Notes: a model not told the origin generated them from the letters alone. Positions 37,455 through 46,301 are shown, numbered from the stretch's first letter. The stretch: 64,000 bases of DNA from Pseudomonas umsongensis (GCF_002236105.1 NZ_NIWU01000003.1:312501-376500); one strand, 5' to 3'. Numbers and translations: made by a program.

Positions 37455-38753
37455 ATGCCCGAATACGTCAATTGGCTTCGTCACGCTTCGCCCTACATCA
37501 ACGCCCACCGCGATTGCACCTTTGTCGTCATGCTGCCCGGCGATGGCGTTGAACACCCGAACTTCGGCAACATCGTCCACGACCTGGTGTTGTTGCACAG
37601 CCTGGGCGTGCGCCTGGTGCTGGTGCACGGTTCGCGCCCGCAAATCGAAGCACGCCTCGAGTCTCGCGGCCTGACCCCGCATTACCACCATGGAATGCGC
37701 ATTACCGATGCGGCGACCCTGGAGTGCGTGATCGATGCGGTCGGCCAACTGCGCATCGCCATCGAAGCGCGGCTGTCCATGGACATGGCGTCTTCGCCGA
37801 TGCAAGGCTCGCGCCTGCGGGTGGCCAGCGGCAACCTGGTGACGGCGCGTCCCATCGGCGTGCTTGAAGGTGTCGACTATCACCACACCGGTGAAGTGCG
37901 TCGGGTTGACCGCAAGGGCATCAATCGCTTGCTGGACGAGCGCTCCATCGTGCTCTTGTCGCCACTGGGCTATTCGCCGACCGGCGAAATTTTCAACCTC
38001 GCTTGTGAAGATGTCGCCACGCGCGCGGCCATCGACCTGGGCGCAGACAAACTGCTGCTGTTTGGCGCCGACCTTGGTTTGATCGATGAACACGGCAGGC
38101 TGGTACGCGAACTGCGTCCGCAGCAGGTGCCGGCGCATTTGCAGCGTCTGGGCAGTAATTACCAGGCCGAGCTGCTGGATGCCGCCGCTGAAGCCTGCCG
38201 TGGCGGCGTGGCCCGCAGCCATATCGTCAGCTATGCCGAAGACGGTGCGCTGCTGACCGAGCTGTTTACCCGTGACGGTGGCGGTACGCTGGTGGCCCAG
38301 GAGCAATTCGAGGTGGTGCGCGAAGCGGCCATCGAAGACGTCGGCGGCTTGCTGGACTTGATCAGCCCGCTGGAAGAGCAGGGCATCCTGGTACGCCGCT
38401 CCCGCGAAGTACTCGAGCGTGAGATCGAGCAGTTCAGCGTGGTCGAGCGTGAGGGCATGATCATCGCCTGCGCGGCGCTGTATCAGATCGCCGATTCCGA
38501 TGCCGGAGAGTTGGCGTGCCTGGCGGTGAACCCGGAGTACCGTCATGGCGGTCGCGGTGATGAGCTTCTCGAGCGCATTGAAACCCGTGCACGGGCCCAG
38601 GGGTTGAAAACCTTGTTCGTCCTCACCACGCGCACGGCTCACTGGTTCCGCGAGCGTGGCTTCGTGCCGAGCAGCGTCGATCGCCTGCCGTCGGCACGGG
38701 CGTCGCTGTACAACTACCAGCGTAACTCGAAGATCTTCGAAAAAGCCTTGTGA
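37455..38753 (+). CDS. argA: N-acetylglutamate synthase
   Basis: A 432-residue enzyme for the first arginine step. The N-terminal amino-acid-kinase-like domain (~1-290, with LVLVHGSRPQIEARLESRG) mediates arginine inhibition. The C-terminal GNAT domain contains ACLAVNPEYRHGGRGDELL, the acetyl-CoA loop. It lies 148 bases after argE in the same direction. Confidence 0.96.
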   Translation: MPEYVNWLRHASPYINAHRDCTFVVMLPGDGVEHPNFGNIVHDLVLLHSLGVRLVLVHGSRPQIEARLESRGLTPHYHHGMRITDAATLECVIDAVGQLRIAIEARLSMDMASSPMQGSRLRVASGNLVTARPIGVLEGVDYHHTGEVRRVDRKGINRLLDERSIVLLSPLGYSPTGEIFNLACEDVATRAAIDLGADKLLLFGADLGLIDEHGRLVRELRPQQVPAHLQRLGSNYQAELLDAAAEACRGGVARSHIVSYAEDGALLTELFTRDGGGTLVAQEQFEVVREAAIEDVGGLLDLISPLEEQGILVRRSREVLEREIEQFSVVEREGMIIACAALYQIADSDAGELACLAVNPEYRHGGRGDELLERIETRARAQGLKTLFVLTTRTAHWFRERGFVPSSVDRLPSARASLYNYQRNSKIFEKAL

Positions 38754-38774
38754 TTGTGCGGTCACGGTCGACCG

Positions 38775-38887
38775 GATCGTTCCCAAGCTCTGCGTGGGAA
38801 CGCCTCAACGGACGCTCCGCGTTTGGCTTCTGAGTGGGGACGCGGAGCGTCCCGGGCTGCATTCCCACGCGGAGCGTGGGAACGATC
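38775..38887. repeat. Extragenic palindrome, family B (copy 2)
   Basis: GATCGTTCCCA...TGGGAACGATC with GGACGC/GCGTCC inner arms, between convergent argA and the TauA-like gene. Confidence 0.9.
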
Positions 38888-38901
38888 AAGTGCAGGGGGG
38901 G

Positions 38902-39891
38902 TTATTGCTGCACGAATTTTGCGCTGACATACGGTGAGTAATCCGGCAGCACCGTTTCAACCTTCCCCTGTTCCTTCAAGAATTTCGCCGTCTCGCCAAT
39001 CGCCAGCGCCGTACCGCCGGCCAGCAGGGCGCTGGTCTGTTGTGCCTTGGCATCCGGGAACGCGGACCCGGCCAGCAATTCCGGTACATCGGCTGCATTG
39101 GCTCCGGTCAATTTGGCAATTTTCTGCACCGGTACCGAATCCTCGGTCCAGCTGTCCTTATGCGCCGCATAGTCGGCAAATGAGTCGAGGGTGACCTTGG
39201 CGAACCGGGCGATGACCTCTGGGTGCTTCTCGGCGTAATCCTTGCGCGCTACCCAGACTTCGAAGGTCGGTGCACCCCATTGGCCGACTTGTGCGGCATC
39301 GGTCAAGGTCTTGCCGGTCTTGCGGATTTCCCCCAGGGCTGGCGACCACACAAATGCGCCATCAATGTCTCCACGCTTCCAGGCGGCGGCGATTTCTGCC
39401 GGTTGCAGGTTCACCACTTTGACTTTCGACGCGTCCAGGCCCCAGTGCTTAAGCGCGCCCAACAGGCTGTAGTGGGATGTGGAAACGAACGGCGTGGCGA
39501 TGGTCTTGCCGATCAGATCTTGCGGTTTTTCGATACCACTGCCATTGCGCACCACCAAGGCTTCGGCGGCATTGATCTGTGCGGAAACGAGGAACGCGAC
39601 GATCGGCAGATTGCGCGAGGCCGCGGCGGCCAGTGGGCTGGAGCCGAGGTTGCCGATCTGCACGTCGCCGGAAGCAATGGCGGTGACCACTTCCGGGCCA
39701 CTGTTGAAGCGCCGCCAGTCGATTTTCTCGCCAATGGTTTTTTCATAAAGGCCATCGGCCTGGGGGACTTTGCTTGGATCAATGCCGGTCTGGTAGCCAA
39801 CCGTGAGGTTTGCCGCATGGGTGGAAAAAGAAAATACGAGCGATACACAAACTGTAACAAATGGCTTGGATAGTGCGCGTCTGATCGACAT
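38902..39891 (-). CDS. tauA: TauA-like taurine/sulfonate-binding protein
   Basis: A 329-residue periplasmic binding protein. A Sec signal (to about residue 26, ending THA) is followed by NLTVGYQTGIDPSKV. IGNLGSSPLAAAAS and QPAEIAAAWKRGDIDGAFVW are very like E. coli TauA. It would capture taurine or another alkanesulfonate for sulfur. No tauB, tauC or tauD lies next to it, so it must use a distant permease, perhaps SsuBC, or have another role. It starts a divergent pair with the porin at 40256. Confidence 0.85.
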   Translation of the reverse strand: MSIRRALSKPFVTVCVSLVFSFSTHAANLTVGYQTGIDPSKVPQADGLYEKTIGEKIDWRRFNSGPEVVTAIASGDVQIGNLGSSPLAAAASRNLPIVAFLVSAQINAAEALVVRNGSGIEKPQDLIGKTIATPFVSTSHYSLLGALKHWGLDASKVKVVNLQPAEIAAAWKRGDIDGAFVWSPALGEIRKTGKTLTDAAQVGQWGAPTFEVWVARKDYAEKHPEVIARFAKVTLDSFADYAAHKDSWTEDSVPVQKIAKLTGANAADVPELLAGSAFPDAKAQQTSALLAGGTALAIGETAKFLKEQGKVETVLPDYSPYVSAKFVQQ

Positions 39892-39964
39892 GGCGTTGGC
39901 CTTTATGAAAGGTTTTGTTTCGGAATTGCTTCCAAACCTAATCGATCTAAAAAATGCCTAATAA

Positions 39965-39980
39965 ATACCATTTAGGAATT
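39965..39980 (-). promoter_or_regulatory. ATTCCTAAA-type element, arm facing the TauA-like gene
   Basis: On the minus strand AATTCCTAAATGGTAT. It matches the plus-strand copy at 40030-40045 in 15 of 16 positions. Also resembles copies before the second porin and lsfA. Possible binding site of a sulfur regulator such as CysB. Confidence 0.5.
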
Positions 39981-40029
39981 AGCTTATGAGCCGGAGGCTC
40001 TAGCCTGAGGAAAGGAAAAAAATGAGCGA

Positions 40030-40045
40030 AATTCCTAAACGGTAT
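40030..40045 (+). promoter_or_regulatory. ATTCCTAAA-type element, arm facing the first porin
   Basis: AATTCCTAAACGGTAT, the inverted mate of the element at 39965. An ATTCTTTTCAG follows 32 bases later (40063), a pairing also seen before the second porin and lsfA. Confidence 0.5.
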
Positions 40046-40150
40046 GAGAAAAGAAACCATCCATTCTTTTCAGGTTTATGACGAAAGCATGACCGGCAAG
40101 GACCAAAAAATCGGGGATTAGACTATGGTCGTAGACACATGTAGTTACGA

Positions 40151-40180
40151 TTGACTTGTGGGTCACGCTCTGGCGCTAAT
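40151..40180 (+). promoter_or_regulatory. Possible sigma-70 promoter of the first porin
   Basis: TTGACT at 40151-40156 and GCTAAT at 40175-40180, 18 bases apart. It is ~75 bases before the ATG. GGCGCTAAT recurs in the leader of the second porin but without the -35 box. Confidence 0.35.
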
Positions 40181-40255
40181 CGCGCATCTTAGGATTCCAG
40201 GCATATGACCCGGAACCAGGACCAATAAGAATTAGAGACGAGAGGAGTTTAAACA

Positions 40256-41599
40256 ATGAACAAGTCGACCTTGACCCTGGCCGTGGCTGTAGGGGTTCTG
40301 GCGCAGCAGGCAGGCGCCGCCGGTTTCATCGATGACAGCAAGGCTTCCGTTAGTTCGCGCACCTATTATTTCGACTCGGATAAGCGTGAAGGTGCCAGTA
40401 CGCCTGCCAACCGGCAGCGTGAAGCGGCGGAAGGCCTGAAGTTCGATTACCAGTCGGGCTTCACCCAAGGCACCGTTGGCTTCGGTATCGACGCCCAGGC
40501 ACTGGTCGGCATCCATCTGGACGGCGGCAAGGGCCATCACCCGGACAACAACTCCTTCTCCCCTAGCGATTCCGATGGTTCGGCAGAGAGTTCGTGGAGC
40601 CGTTTGGCGGGCAACGTCAAGGCACGCGTCTCGAAGACCGAGGCCCACTACGGTGGTGCCTTGCAGCCCAACATGCCTATCCTGATTGCGAACGACAGTC
40701 GCGTACTGCCACAAACCTTTGAGGGTGGCACCATCACCTCGAAGGAAATCGACAACGTGACCTTCAACGTCGGTCAACTCGAGCACGCGACGGGTCGCGC
40801 CTCCTCGAACAGCACTGGCCTGTCTGTGGCTGGCGCTACCCAGGACAGCAACCAGTTCCGTTACGCTGGTGCTGACTGGAAGGTCACCAAGGACCTGTTG
40901 CTGCAGTACTACTACGCGAACCTGGAAGACTTCTACAAGCAGAACTTCCTCGGCCTGGTGCACGTTTACCCGATCGCGCCTAACCAGTCGTTCAAGACTG
41001 ACATTCGCTACTTCGACAGCAGCTCCGATGGCAAGAACGGCAGCGGCCAGGCGGGCTACCGGTTCAACAACAACAACGGCTTCGCCAAGACGCCGGGCGA
41101 GGTCGATAACAAGACCTGGAGCGCCACGTTCACCTATACCCTGGGTGGCAGTGCATTCCTGCTTGGGCATCAGCGTGTCAACGATGACGGCGGCTTTGTT
41201 TTCCTGAACCAGGCCAACGTTGTCGATGGCAACGGCCGCAACGAAGGTGCTGGCGGCGCCAGCTTCTACTCGTTCACCGACGCCACCGTCGGCAGCTTTA
41301 TCCGTGCCGGTGAAAACACCACCTACGGTCAGTACTCTTATGACTTCGCTTCGCTGGGCGTTCCCGGTTTGAAAGCGTCGGCTGCTTACCTGTACGGCCA
41401 GGACATCAAGGCCACCAACGGCGTGGGCAAGGACCTGAACGAGCGCGAGACCGACCTGCGTGTGGATTACGTGATTCAAACCGGTCCGCTTAAAGGCTTC
41501 GGTACGACGCTGCGTCACGGTATGTATCGTGGTAACACCAGTACCCTTGATGAAGACCAGACCCGTGTGATCTTCAACTACACCTACGCCTTCAAGTAA
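40256..41599 (+). CDS. OprD-family outer-membrane porin (first of two)
   Basis: A 447-residue porin. It has a signal peptide with LTLAVAVGVLAQQAGAAGF (cut near residue 22), FIDDSKASVSSRTYYF next, amphipathic strand repeats, and a C-terminus ending in an aromatic residue (NYTYAFK region). OprE/OprD channels admit small anions, amino acids and other solutes. Its place beside sulfur-scavenging genes suggests a role in sulfonate or sulfate ester entry. AGAGGAG precedes the ATG. It is about 50% like the next gene by eye. Confidence 0.9.
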   Translation: MNKSTLTLAVAVGVLAQQAGAAGFIDDSKASVSSRTYYFDSDKREGASTPANRQREAAEGLKFDYQSGFTQGTVGFGIDAQALVGIHLDGGKGHHPDNNSFSPSDSDGSAESSWSRLAGNVKARVSKTEAHYGGALQPNMPILIANDSRVLPQTFEGGTITSKEIDNVTFNVGQLEHATGRASSNSTGLSVAGATQDSNQFRYAGADWKVTKDLLLQYYYANLEDFYKQNFLGLVHVYPIAPNQSFKTDIRYFDSSSDGKNGSGQAGYRFNNNNGFAKTPGEVDNKTWSATFTYTLGGSAFLLGHQRVNDDGGFVFLNQANVVDGNGRNEGAGGASFYSFTDATVGSFIRAGENTTYGQYSYDFASLGVPGLKASAAYLYGQDIKATNGVGKDLNERETDLRVDYVIQTGPLKGFGTTLRHGMYRGNTSTLDEDQTRVIFNYTYAFK

Positions 41600-41606
41600 G
41601 CCGTAG

Positions 41607-41640
41607 CAAAAAGCCTCGTCGGCGGACGGGGCTTTTTTTC
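41607..41640 (+). terminator. Terminator of the first porin gene
   Basis: AGCCTCGTC/GACGGGGCT stem (one G-T pair) with short loop and seven T's. Confidence 0.85.
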
Positions 41641-41999
41641 GCCTCCCGTTTTATATTCCATAAACAATGCATATGATTATTTTTTATTCTTTTTAGAATT
41701 TTACTCAAGCGCTTAAAGTTAGGCCATCCGATACGCACCGTAAGCTTCGGATCGAGTTCCAAATCCCCGAACACCCAAGAATTCCAGGAATCGGCTTGTC
41801 GTCGATACCTCGGGCTTTACCGTCGGGGCATATTCCTAAATGCGATTAAAATTTATTTTTCAATTCTTTTTAGGATTATGAAGGGGTATTCTGCGCGGCC
41901 CAAAAAAAGACCGATCCAGACGGTCTGGCGCTAATGGCGCCGGCGGATCCAGGGCATTCGACCCAGGACCAAGAATTAGAAAACGATAGGAGCGAAACA
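41641..41999 (+). other. Intergenic region before the second porin
   Basis: No gene. Two AT-rich direct repeats with TTATT...ATTCTTTTTAG occur at 41677-41697 and 41852-41873. The element TATTCCTAAATGCGAT is at 41831. From 41924 the sequence matches the leader of the first porin. Confidence 0.6.
41831..41846 (+). promoter_or_regulatory. ATTCCTAAA-type element before the second porin
   Basis: TATTCCTAAATGCGAT, followed by ATTCTTTTTAG at 41863, 31 bases later. Same layout as before the first porin and lsfA. Confidence 0.45.
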
Positions 42000-43340
42000 A
42001 TGAACAAGTCCAACCTGGCCGTGGCAGTGGCCGTAGGGGTTTTGGCGCAGCAAGCAAGCGCCGCCGGTTTCATCGAAGACAGCAAGGCAACGTTGGGGTT
42101 GCGCAACTTCTACATCAACACCGATTACCGTGATGGTACCGGTCCGAACAAAAACGAAGAGTGGGGCCAAGGCTTCGACCTGCGTTTCACTTCCGGTTAT
42201 ACCCAAGGCACCGTTGGTTTTGGTGTTGATGCGATCGGCCTACTGGGCGTGCGCCTGGATTCGGGTGGCGGTACAAACGGCGCCACTGCGACGTCCTATG
42301 GCGGTACAGTGTTCCCAAGCAAGTCCAACGGCGAAGCGGTTGATAACTTCTCCAGCCTGGGCCTGACTGCCAAGGCCAAGATCTCCCAGACTGAACTGAA
42401 ACTGGGTACCTTGCAGCCAAAACTGCCGGTGATCGTCACCAACGATGGTCGTCTGCTTCCACAAACCTGGCAGGGTGGCCAACTCAGCTCGAGCGATATC
42501 AAGGACCTGACATTGATCGGTGGTCAGATCGAGCAGGTAAAAGGTCGTAACTCGAGCAACAACGAACAGTTGTCGATCTCGGGCGCCAACAGCCGTGCCT
42601 CAACAGGTCGAGACAGCAATAAGTTCATCTACGCCGGTGGTGACTACAAGCTCACCAAGGACCTGACAGCCCAGTACTACTACGGCAACCTTGAAGAGTT
42701 CTACAAGCAACACTTCCTGGGCCTGGTGCACAACTGGGCAATCGGCCCCGGTGTGTTGAAGTCGGATTTGCGCTACTTCAACAGTTCCGATGACGGTGCC
42801 AACGGTCACGATCCGCTGTACTTCACCACCGGCAACTATAACGCTCCAAACGGTAAAGGCAAGGTCGACAACAACCTGTACAGCGGCCTGTTCCTGTATT
42901 CCGTTGCCGGTCACACCTTTGGTGGTGGTTACCAGGTCAGCAACGGCAGCAGCGATTTCCCGTGGCTGAACCAGGGCGACGGATCGTCGGCCTACATCAT
43001 CACTGACTCGCAAATCCAGAAGTTCGCCCGTGCCGGCGAACGCACCTGGCAGGCACGCTACTCGTATGACTTCGCCAAGGTTGGCGTGCCTGGCCTGACG
43101 GCGGGCGTGGTGTACCTGCATGGCGACGATATCGATACCGTCAACTCTGCCGGTCGCGAAGCGGCCAGCGGCGCTTCCGAGTGGGAACGCGACCTGACCG
43201 TGGGTTACGTCGTTCAGTCCGGTGCGTTGAAAAACCTCGGCGTGATGTGGAAAAACGCCAGCTGGCGTACCGATCTGCCGAACACTCGCTCCCAGGACGA
43301 GAATCGCCTGATCGTCAGCTACTCGATCCCGCTGTTGTAA
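42000..43340 (+). CDS. OprD-family outer-membrane porin (second of two)
   Basis: A 446-residue porin with the same start as its neighbour (MNKSNLAVAVAVGVLAQQA, signal cut after SAA). It then has the same strand pattern (QYYYGNLEEFYKQHFLGLVH). Its leader from 41924 also matches, so the pair came from a duplication that included the leader. The chosen ATG at 42000 has AGGAG upstream. The longer frame back to 41934 is leader sequence. Confidence 0.9.
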   Translation: MNKSNLAVAVAVGVLAQQASAAGFIEDSKATLGLRNFYINTDYRDGTGPNKNEEWGQGFDLRFTSGYTQGTVGFGVDAIGLLGVRLDSGGGTNGATATSYGGTVFPSKSNGEAVDNFSSLGLTAKAKISQTELKLGTLQPKLPVIVTNDGRLLPQTWQGGQLSSSDIKDLTLIGGQIEQVKGRNSSNNEQLSISGANSRASTGRDSNKFIYAGGDYKLTKDLTAQYYYGNLEEFYKQHFLGLVHNWAIGPGVLKSDLRYFNSSDDGANGHDPLYFTTGNYNAPNGKGKVDNNLYSGLFLYSVAGHTFGGGYQVSNGSSDFPWLNQGDGSSAYIITDSQIQKFARAGERTWQARYSYDFAKVGVPGLTAGVVYLHGDDIDTVNSAGREAASGASEWERDLTVGYVVQSGALKNLGVMWKNASWRTDLPNTRSQDENRLIVSYSIPLL

Positions 43341-43345
43341 TAGCG

Positions 43346-43373
43346 TGTGGGAGCGAGCCTGCTCGCTCCCACA
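43346..43373. repeat. Extragenic palindrome, family C (half element)
   Basis: Single hairpin GTGGGAGCGAGC/GCTCGCTCCCAC after the second porin. It is one unit only, not the usual pair. Confidence 0.8.
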
Positions 43374-43386
43374 GGGTAACCGACGC

Positions 43387-43428
43387 AAAAAAAAGCCCCG
43401 CCCGGCATCACGCCGGGCGGGGCTTTTG
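43387..43428 (+). terminator. Terminator of the second porin gene
   Basis: Very strong GCCCCGCCCGGC/GCCGGGCGGGGC stem with A-run before and TTTTG after. Confidence 0.88.
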
Positions 43429-43659
43429 TGTTTCCAAGGCGGCTCACCCCCGTAAACCGGCCTCGTATTTCCCCTCTTTTACAGCAACTCAAGGCCTTCT
43501 CGAACCTTGTGGCCGATGTTGGGGGCGATGGGTTCGGGCGTCCAGTGAAGAGATGTTTAATATTCCTTTACGATCTAAATAAATCGATATTTATTCTTTT
43601 TAATGAATAAAAAATGCAGGCACAGTTGAACTCAACCAGCACTCACCAGGAGCAGCACC
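43429..43659 (+). promoter_or_regulatory. lsfA upstream region with ATTCC element
   Basis: Gene-free. TATTCCTTTACGATCT at 43561-43576 followed by ATTCTTTTTAA at 43593 repeats the layout before the porins (31 bases apart). The final 90 bases are strongly AT-rich. A GGAG lies near 43650. Confidence 0.45.
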
Positions 43660-44298
43660 ATGAGTATCAGACTGGGCGATATCGCCCCGGATTTCGAACA
43701 GGATTCCAGCGCCGGTACCATCCGGTTTCACCAGTGGCTGGGCGATAGTTGGGGTGTGCTGTTTTCCCACCCGGCCGACTTCACGCCGGTGTGCACCACC
43801 GAGCTGGGCTTTACGGCGAAGTTGAAAGACGAATTCGCCAAGCGTGGGGTCAAGGCCATCGCGCTGTCCGTCGACCCGGTGGAATCGCACCACAGGTGGA
43901 TCGAAGACATCAACGAAACCCAGGGCACCGTGGTCAACTTCCCGATTCTCGACGACGCCGACCGCAAGGTTTCGGACCTGTACGACTTGATCCATCCGAA
44001 CGCCAACGACACCTTGACGGTGCGCTCGCTGTTCGTGATCGACCCGAACAAAAAGGTACGGTTGACCATCACCTACCCGGCGAGCACCGGTCGCAACTTC
44101 CATGAAATCCTGCGGGTGATCGACTCGCTGCAACTGACCGACAACTTCAAGGTGGCCACCCCGGCCAACTGGCAGGACGGTGATGAGGTGGTGATCGTGC
44201 CATCGCTCAAGGATGAAGATGAAATCAGGCAGCGCTTTCCCAAAGGCTATCGAGCCATTAAGCCGTACTTGCGCCTGACACCGCAGCCGAATCGCTGA
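43660..44298 (+). CDS. lsfA: 1-Cys peroxiredoxin (LsfA, Prx6 type)
   Basis: A 212-residue peroxidase. The peroxidatic cysteine is Cys45 in HPADFTPVCTTELG, and the C-terminal arm (PANWQDGDEVVIVPSL) is typical of Prx6. LsfA is induced by sulfate starvation in P. putida and protects against peroxide. Here it sits before ssuE, in line with peroxide made by the flavin reductase/monooxygenase pair. Confidence 0.93.
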   Translation: MSIRLGDIAPDFEQDSSAGTIRFHQWLGDSWGVLFSHPADFTPVCTTELGFTAKLKDEFAKRGVKAIALSVDPVESHHRWIEDINETQGTVVNFPILDDADRKVSDLYDLIHPNANDTLTVRSLFVIDPNKKVRLTITYPASTGRNFHEILRVIDSLQLTDNFKVATPANWQDGDEVVIVPSLKDEDEIRQRFPKGYRAIKPYLRLTPQPNR

Positions 44299-44305
44299 AG
44301 TCTGC

Positions 44306-44414
44306 GCGTTCCCACGCGCAGCAAAGGAACGCCTCAACGGACGCTCTGCGTTCGGCTTTCGAGGGGACGCGGAGCGTCCCGGGCTGCATTCCCACGCAGA
44401 GCGTGGGAACGATC
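44306..44414. repeat. Extragenic palindrome, family B (copy 3)
   Basis: Copy with a diverged left arm (CGTTCCCACGCGCAGC) and an intact right arm ending GGGAACGATC, after lsfA. Confidence 0.85.
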
Positions 44415-44439
44415 AAGAACACAAAGCAGGGGGTTTTCA

Positions 44440-44463
44440 GGCCGTTTCGACGGCCTTTTTTTT
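44440..44463 (+). terminator. Terminator after lsfA
   Basis: AGGCCGT/ACGGCCT stem followed by eight T's. Confidence 0.85.
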
Positions 44464-44610
44464 GTCAGGAAGAAACTGAAGTTATATCGCCAAAACGAAT
44501 AACCAAATGAATAAATATGATTTATAGATATATAAATCACCTGTTAAGGTCACTCTATCCAAGCGAGATCGCAAACCGCGAATCGCAACGCCGCTCAAGG
44601 AATCGTCTGA
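44464..44610 (+). promoter_or_regulatory. ssuE promoter region
   Basis: Very AT-rich stretch at 44500-44550 (many TAAATA steps) in GC-rich DNA, followed by CTGTTAAGGT. Likely the promoter and activator site of the ssu operon. No exact copy of the ATTCC element is seen. Confidence 0.35.
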
Positions 44611-45204
44611 ATGTTGGTCGTCTCACTCGGTGGCAGCCCCAGCCAGCGCTCCCGTTCCGGGGTGTTGCTGGAGCGCTCCCAGCGTTGGTTGCAAGGGCAG
44701 GGTGTGGAAGTGGTGAGCTATCAGGTGCGGGACTTCCCGGCCGAAGACTTGCTGCATGCACGCTTCGACAGTCCGAAGGTGATCAACCTGCTTCAACAGA
44801 TTGAAAACGCCGATGGCCTGCTGATTGCCACGCCGGTCTACAAGGCTTCTTTCTCAGGTGCGTTGAAAACCGTGCTGGATCTGCTGCCCGAGCGCGCCCT
44901 GGCGCATAAAGTGGTGCTGCCCATGGCAACCGGGGGCAGCATTGCCCACATGCTGGCGGTGGATTACGCACTCAAGCCGGTATTGTCGGCATTGAAGGCC
45001 CAGGAGCTGCTCCAGGGGATTTTCGCCGTCGACAGCCAGATCGCTTACGGCGAAGGCAGTGCGCAGGCACAGTTGGCGCCGGAGCTGGAGCAAAGATTGA
45101 ACGAGTCGCTGGAGTTGTTTTTCAGCGCCATGGCGCGACGGCCCAAGCCGCTCGACCCGCAGCTATTGAATGATCGTTTGTTGAGTGCTCGCTGGAGCAT
45201 CTGA
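44611..45204 (+). CDS. ssuE: NADPH-dependent FMN reductase
   Basis: A 197-residue flavodoxin-fold reductase that supplies FMNH2 to SsuD. MLVVSLGGSPSQRSRS holds the FMN phosphate loop. TPVYKASFSGALKTVLDLLP is the family segment. An AAGGA lies upstream. First gene of ssuEADCBF. Confidence 0.94.
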   Translation: MLVVSLGGSPSQRSRSGVLLERSQRWLQGQGVEVVSYQVRDFPAEDLLHARFDSPKVINLLQQIENADGLLIATPVYKASFSGALKTVLDLLPERALAHKVVLPMATGGSIAHMLAVDYALKPVLSALKAQELLQGIFAVDSQIAYGEGSAQAQLAPELEQRLNESLELFFSAMARRPKPLDPQLLNDRLLSARWSI

Positions 45205-45310
45205 GCTCCACTGAACATAAGCCCCATTCCAAATTGATGTACTGGCCTTACTCGCCCGCTAACGGGCAAGCAGGTGCAGCCAAAAACCCAACTGCAAAAA
45301 GGAGAGCGCC

Positions 45311-46276
45311 ATGCGCCCTGTCATTTTGCGTCGTGGTCTGGTCGCTCTGTTTGCTGCGGCTGTCACCTTCGGCGCCATTACTCAAGCTCAGGCCGAGACG
45401 CTTCGTATCGGTTACCAGAAATATGGCACCCTGGTGCTGCTCAAAGCCAAGGGCACTCTGGAAAAACGCCTTGCCGCCCAAGGCGTGGACGTGCAATGGA
45501 CTGAATTCCCCGGTGGTCCGCAACTGCTCGAAGGCCTGAACGTCGGCTCCATCGACTTCGGCGTCACCGGCGAAACCCCGCCAGTGTTCGCCCAGGCAGC
45601 CGGTGCTGATCTGCTCTACGTCGCCTACGAACCGCCGGCGCCGCACAGTGAAGCGATCCTGGTGCCGAAGGACTCGCCGATCAAATCGGTGAAGGACCTC
45701 AAGGGCAAGAAAGTCGTCCTGAACAAAGGCTCCAATGTGCACTACTTGCTGGTCCGCGCCCTGGAAGACGCCGGCCTCAAGTACAGCGATATCCAGACCG
45801 TATTCCTGCCGCCGGCCGATGCCCGCGCCGCGTTCGAGCGTGGCAGCGTCGATGCCTGGGTCATCTGGGACCCATACCAGGCCGCCGCCGAACAGCAGCT
45901 GCAGGCCCATACCCTGCGCGATGGCCAAGGCATCGTCGATAACCACCAGTTCTACCTCGCCACCAAGCCCTATGCGCAGAAAAACCCTGAGGTGATCAAG
46001 ACCCTCGTGGAAGAAGTGCGCGCAGTCGGTGAATGGTCCAAGGCGAATCCGGACGATGTGACCCAACAGGTTTCGCCACTGCTTGGCCTGCCAGCGGACA
46101 TCACCCTGACGTCCGTGAAACGCCAGGGCTACGGCGCGCTGTTCCTGACTCCGGAAGTGGTCGCCGCGCAACAGAAAATCGCCGACAGCTTCTACCAGCT
46201 CAAGCTGATTCCAAAGCCGCTGAGCATAAAAGACGTGATCTGGACGCCACCGGCGGCCGTTGCCAAAGCACAGTAA
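45311..46276 (+). CDS. ssuA: Aliphatic sulfonate-binding protein
   Basis: A 321-residue periplasmic binding protein. The Sec signal ends at AQA (about residue 28), followed by ETLRIGYQKYGTLVLLKA. QWTEFPGGPQLLEGLNVGSI is the SsuA region. It delivers alkanesulfonates to SsuBC. AAAGGAGAG precedes ATG. Confidence 0.95.
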   Translation: MRPVILRRGLVALFAAAVTFGAITQAQAETLRIGYQKYGTLVLLKAKGTLEKRLAAQGVDVQWTEFPGGPQLLEGLNVGSIDFGVTGETPPVFAQAAGADLLYVAYEPPAPHSEAILVPKDSPIKSVKDLKGKKVVLNKGSNVHYLLVRALEDAGLKYSDIQTVFLPPADARAAFERGSVDAWVIWDPYQAAAEQQLQAHTLRDGQGIVDNHQFYLATKPYAQKNPEVIKTLVEEVRAVGEWSKANPDDVTQQVSPLLGLPADITLTSVKRQGYGALFLTPEVVAAQQKIADSFYQLKLIPKPLSIKDVIWTPPAAVAKAQ

Positions 46277-46301
46277 TTCGATTCCCTAAGGAGACCACTC
46301 C

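Larger units (their letters stand above)
39892..40255. other. Divergent promoter region, TauA-like gene and porin
   Basis: A 364-base AT-richer region with no gene. It carries an inverted pair of a 16-base element, one arm pointing to each gene, and a possible sigma-70 promoter for the porin. Nothing else is recognised. Confidence 0.6.

Noticed and set aside
42000..43340. Porin pair as a recent duplication or assembly artefact
   Set aside because: The two proteins differ at most positions and in loops, so the duplication is old and real.
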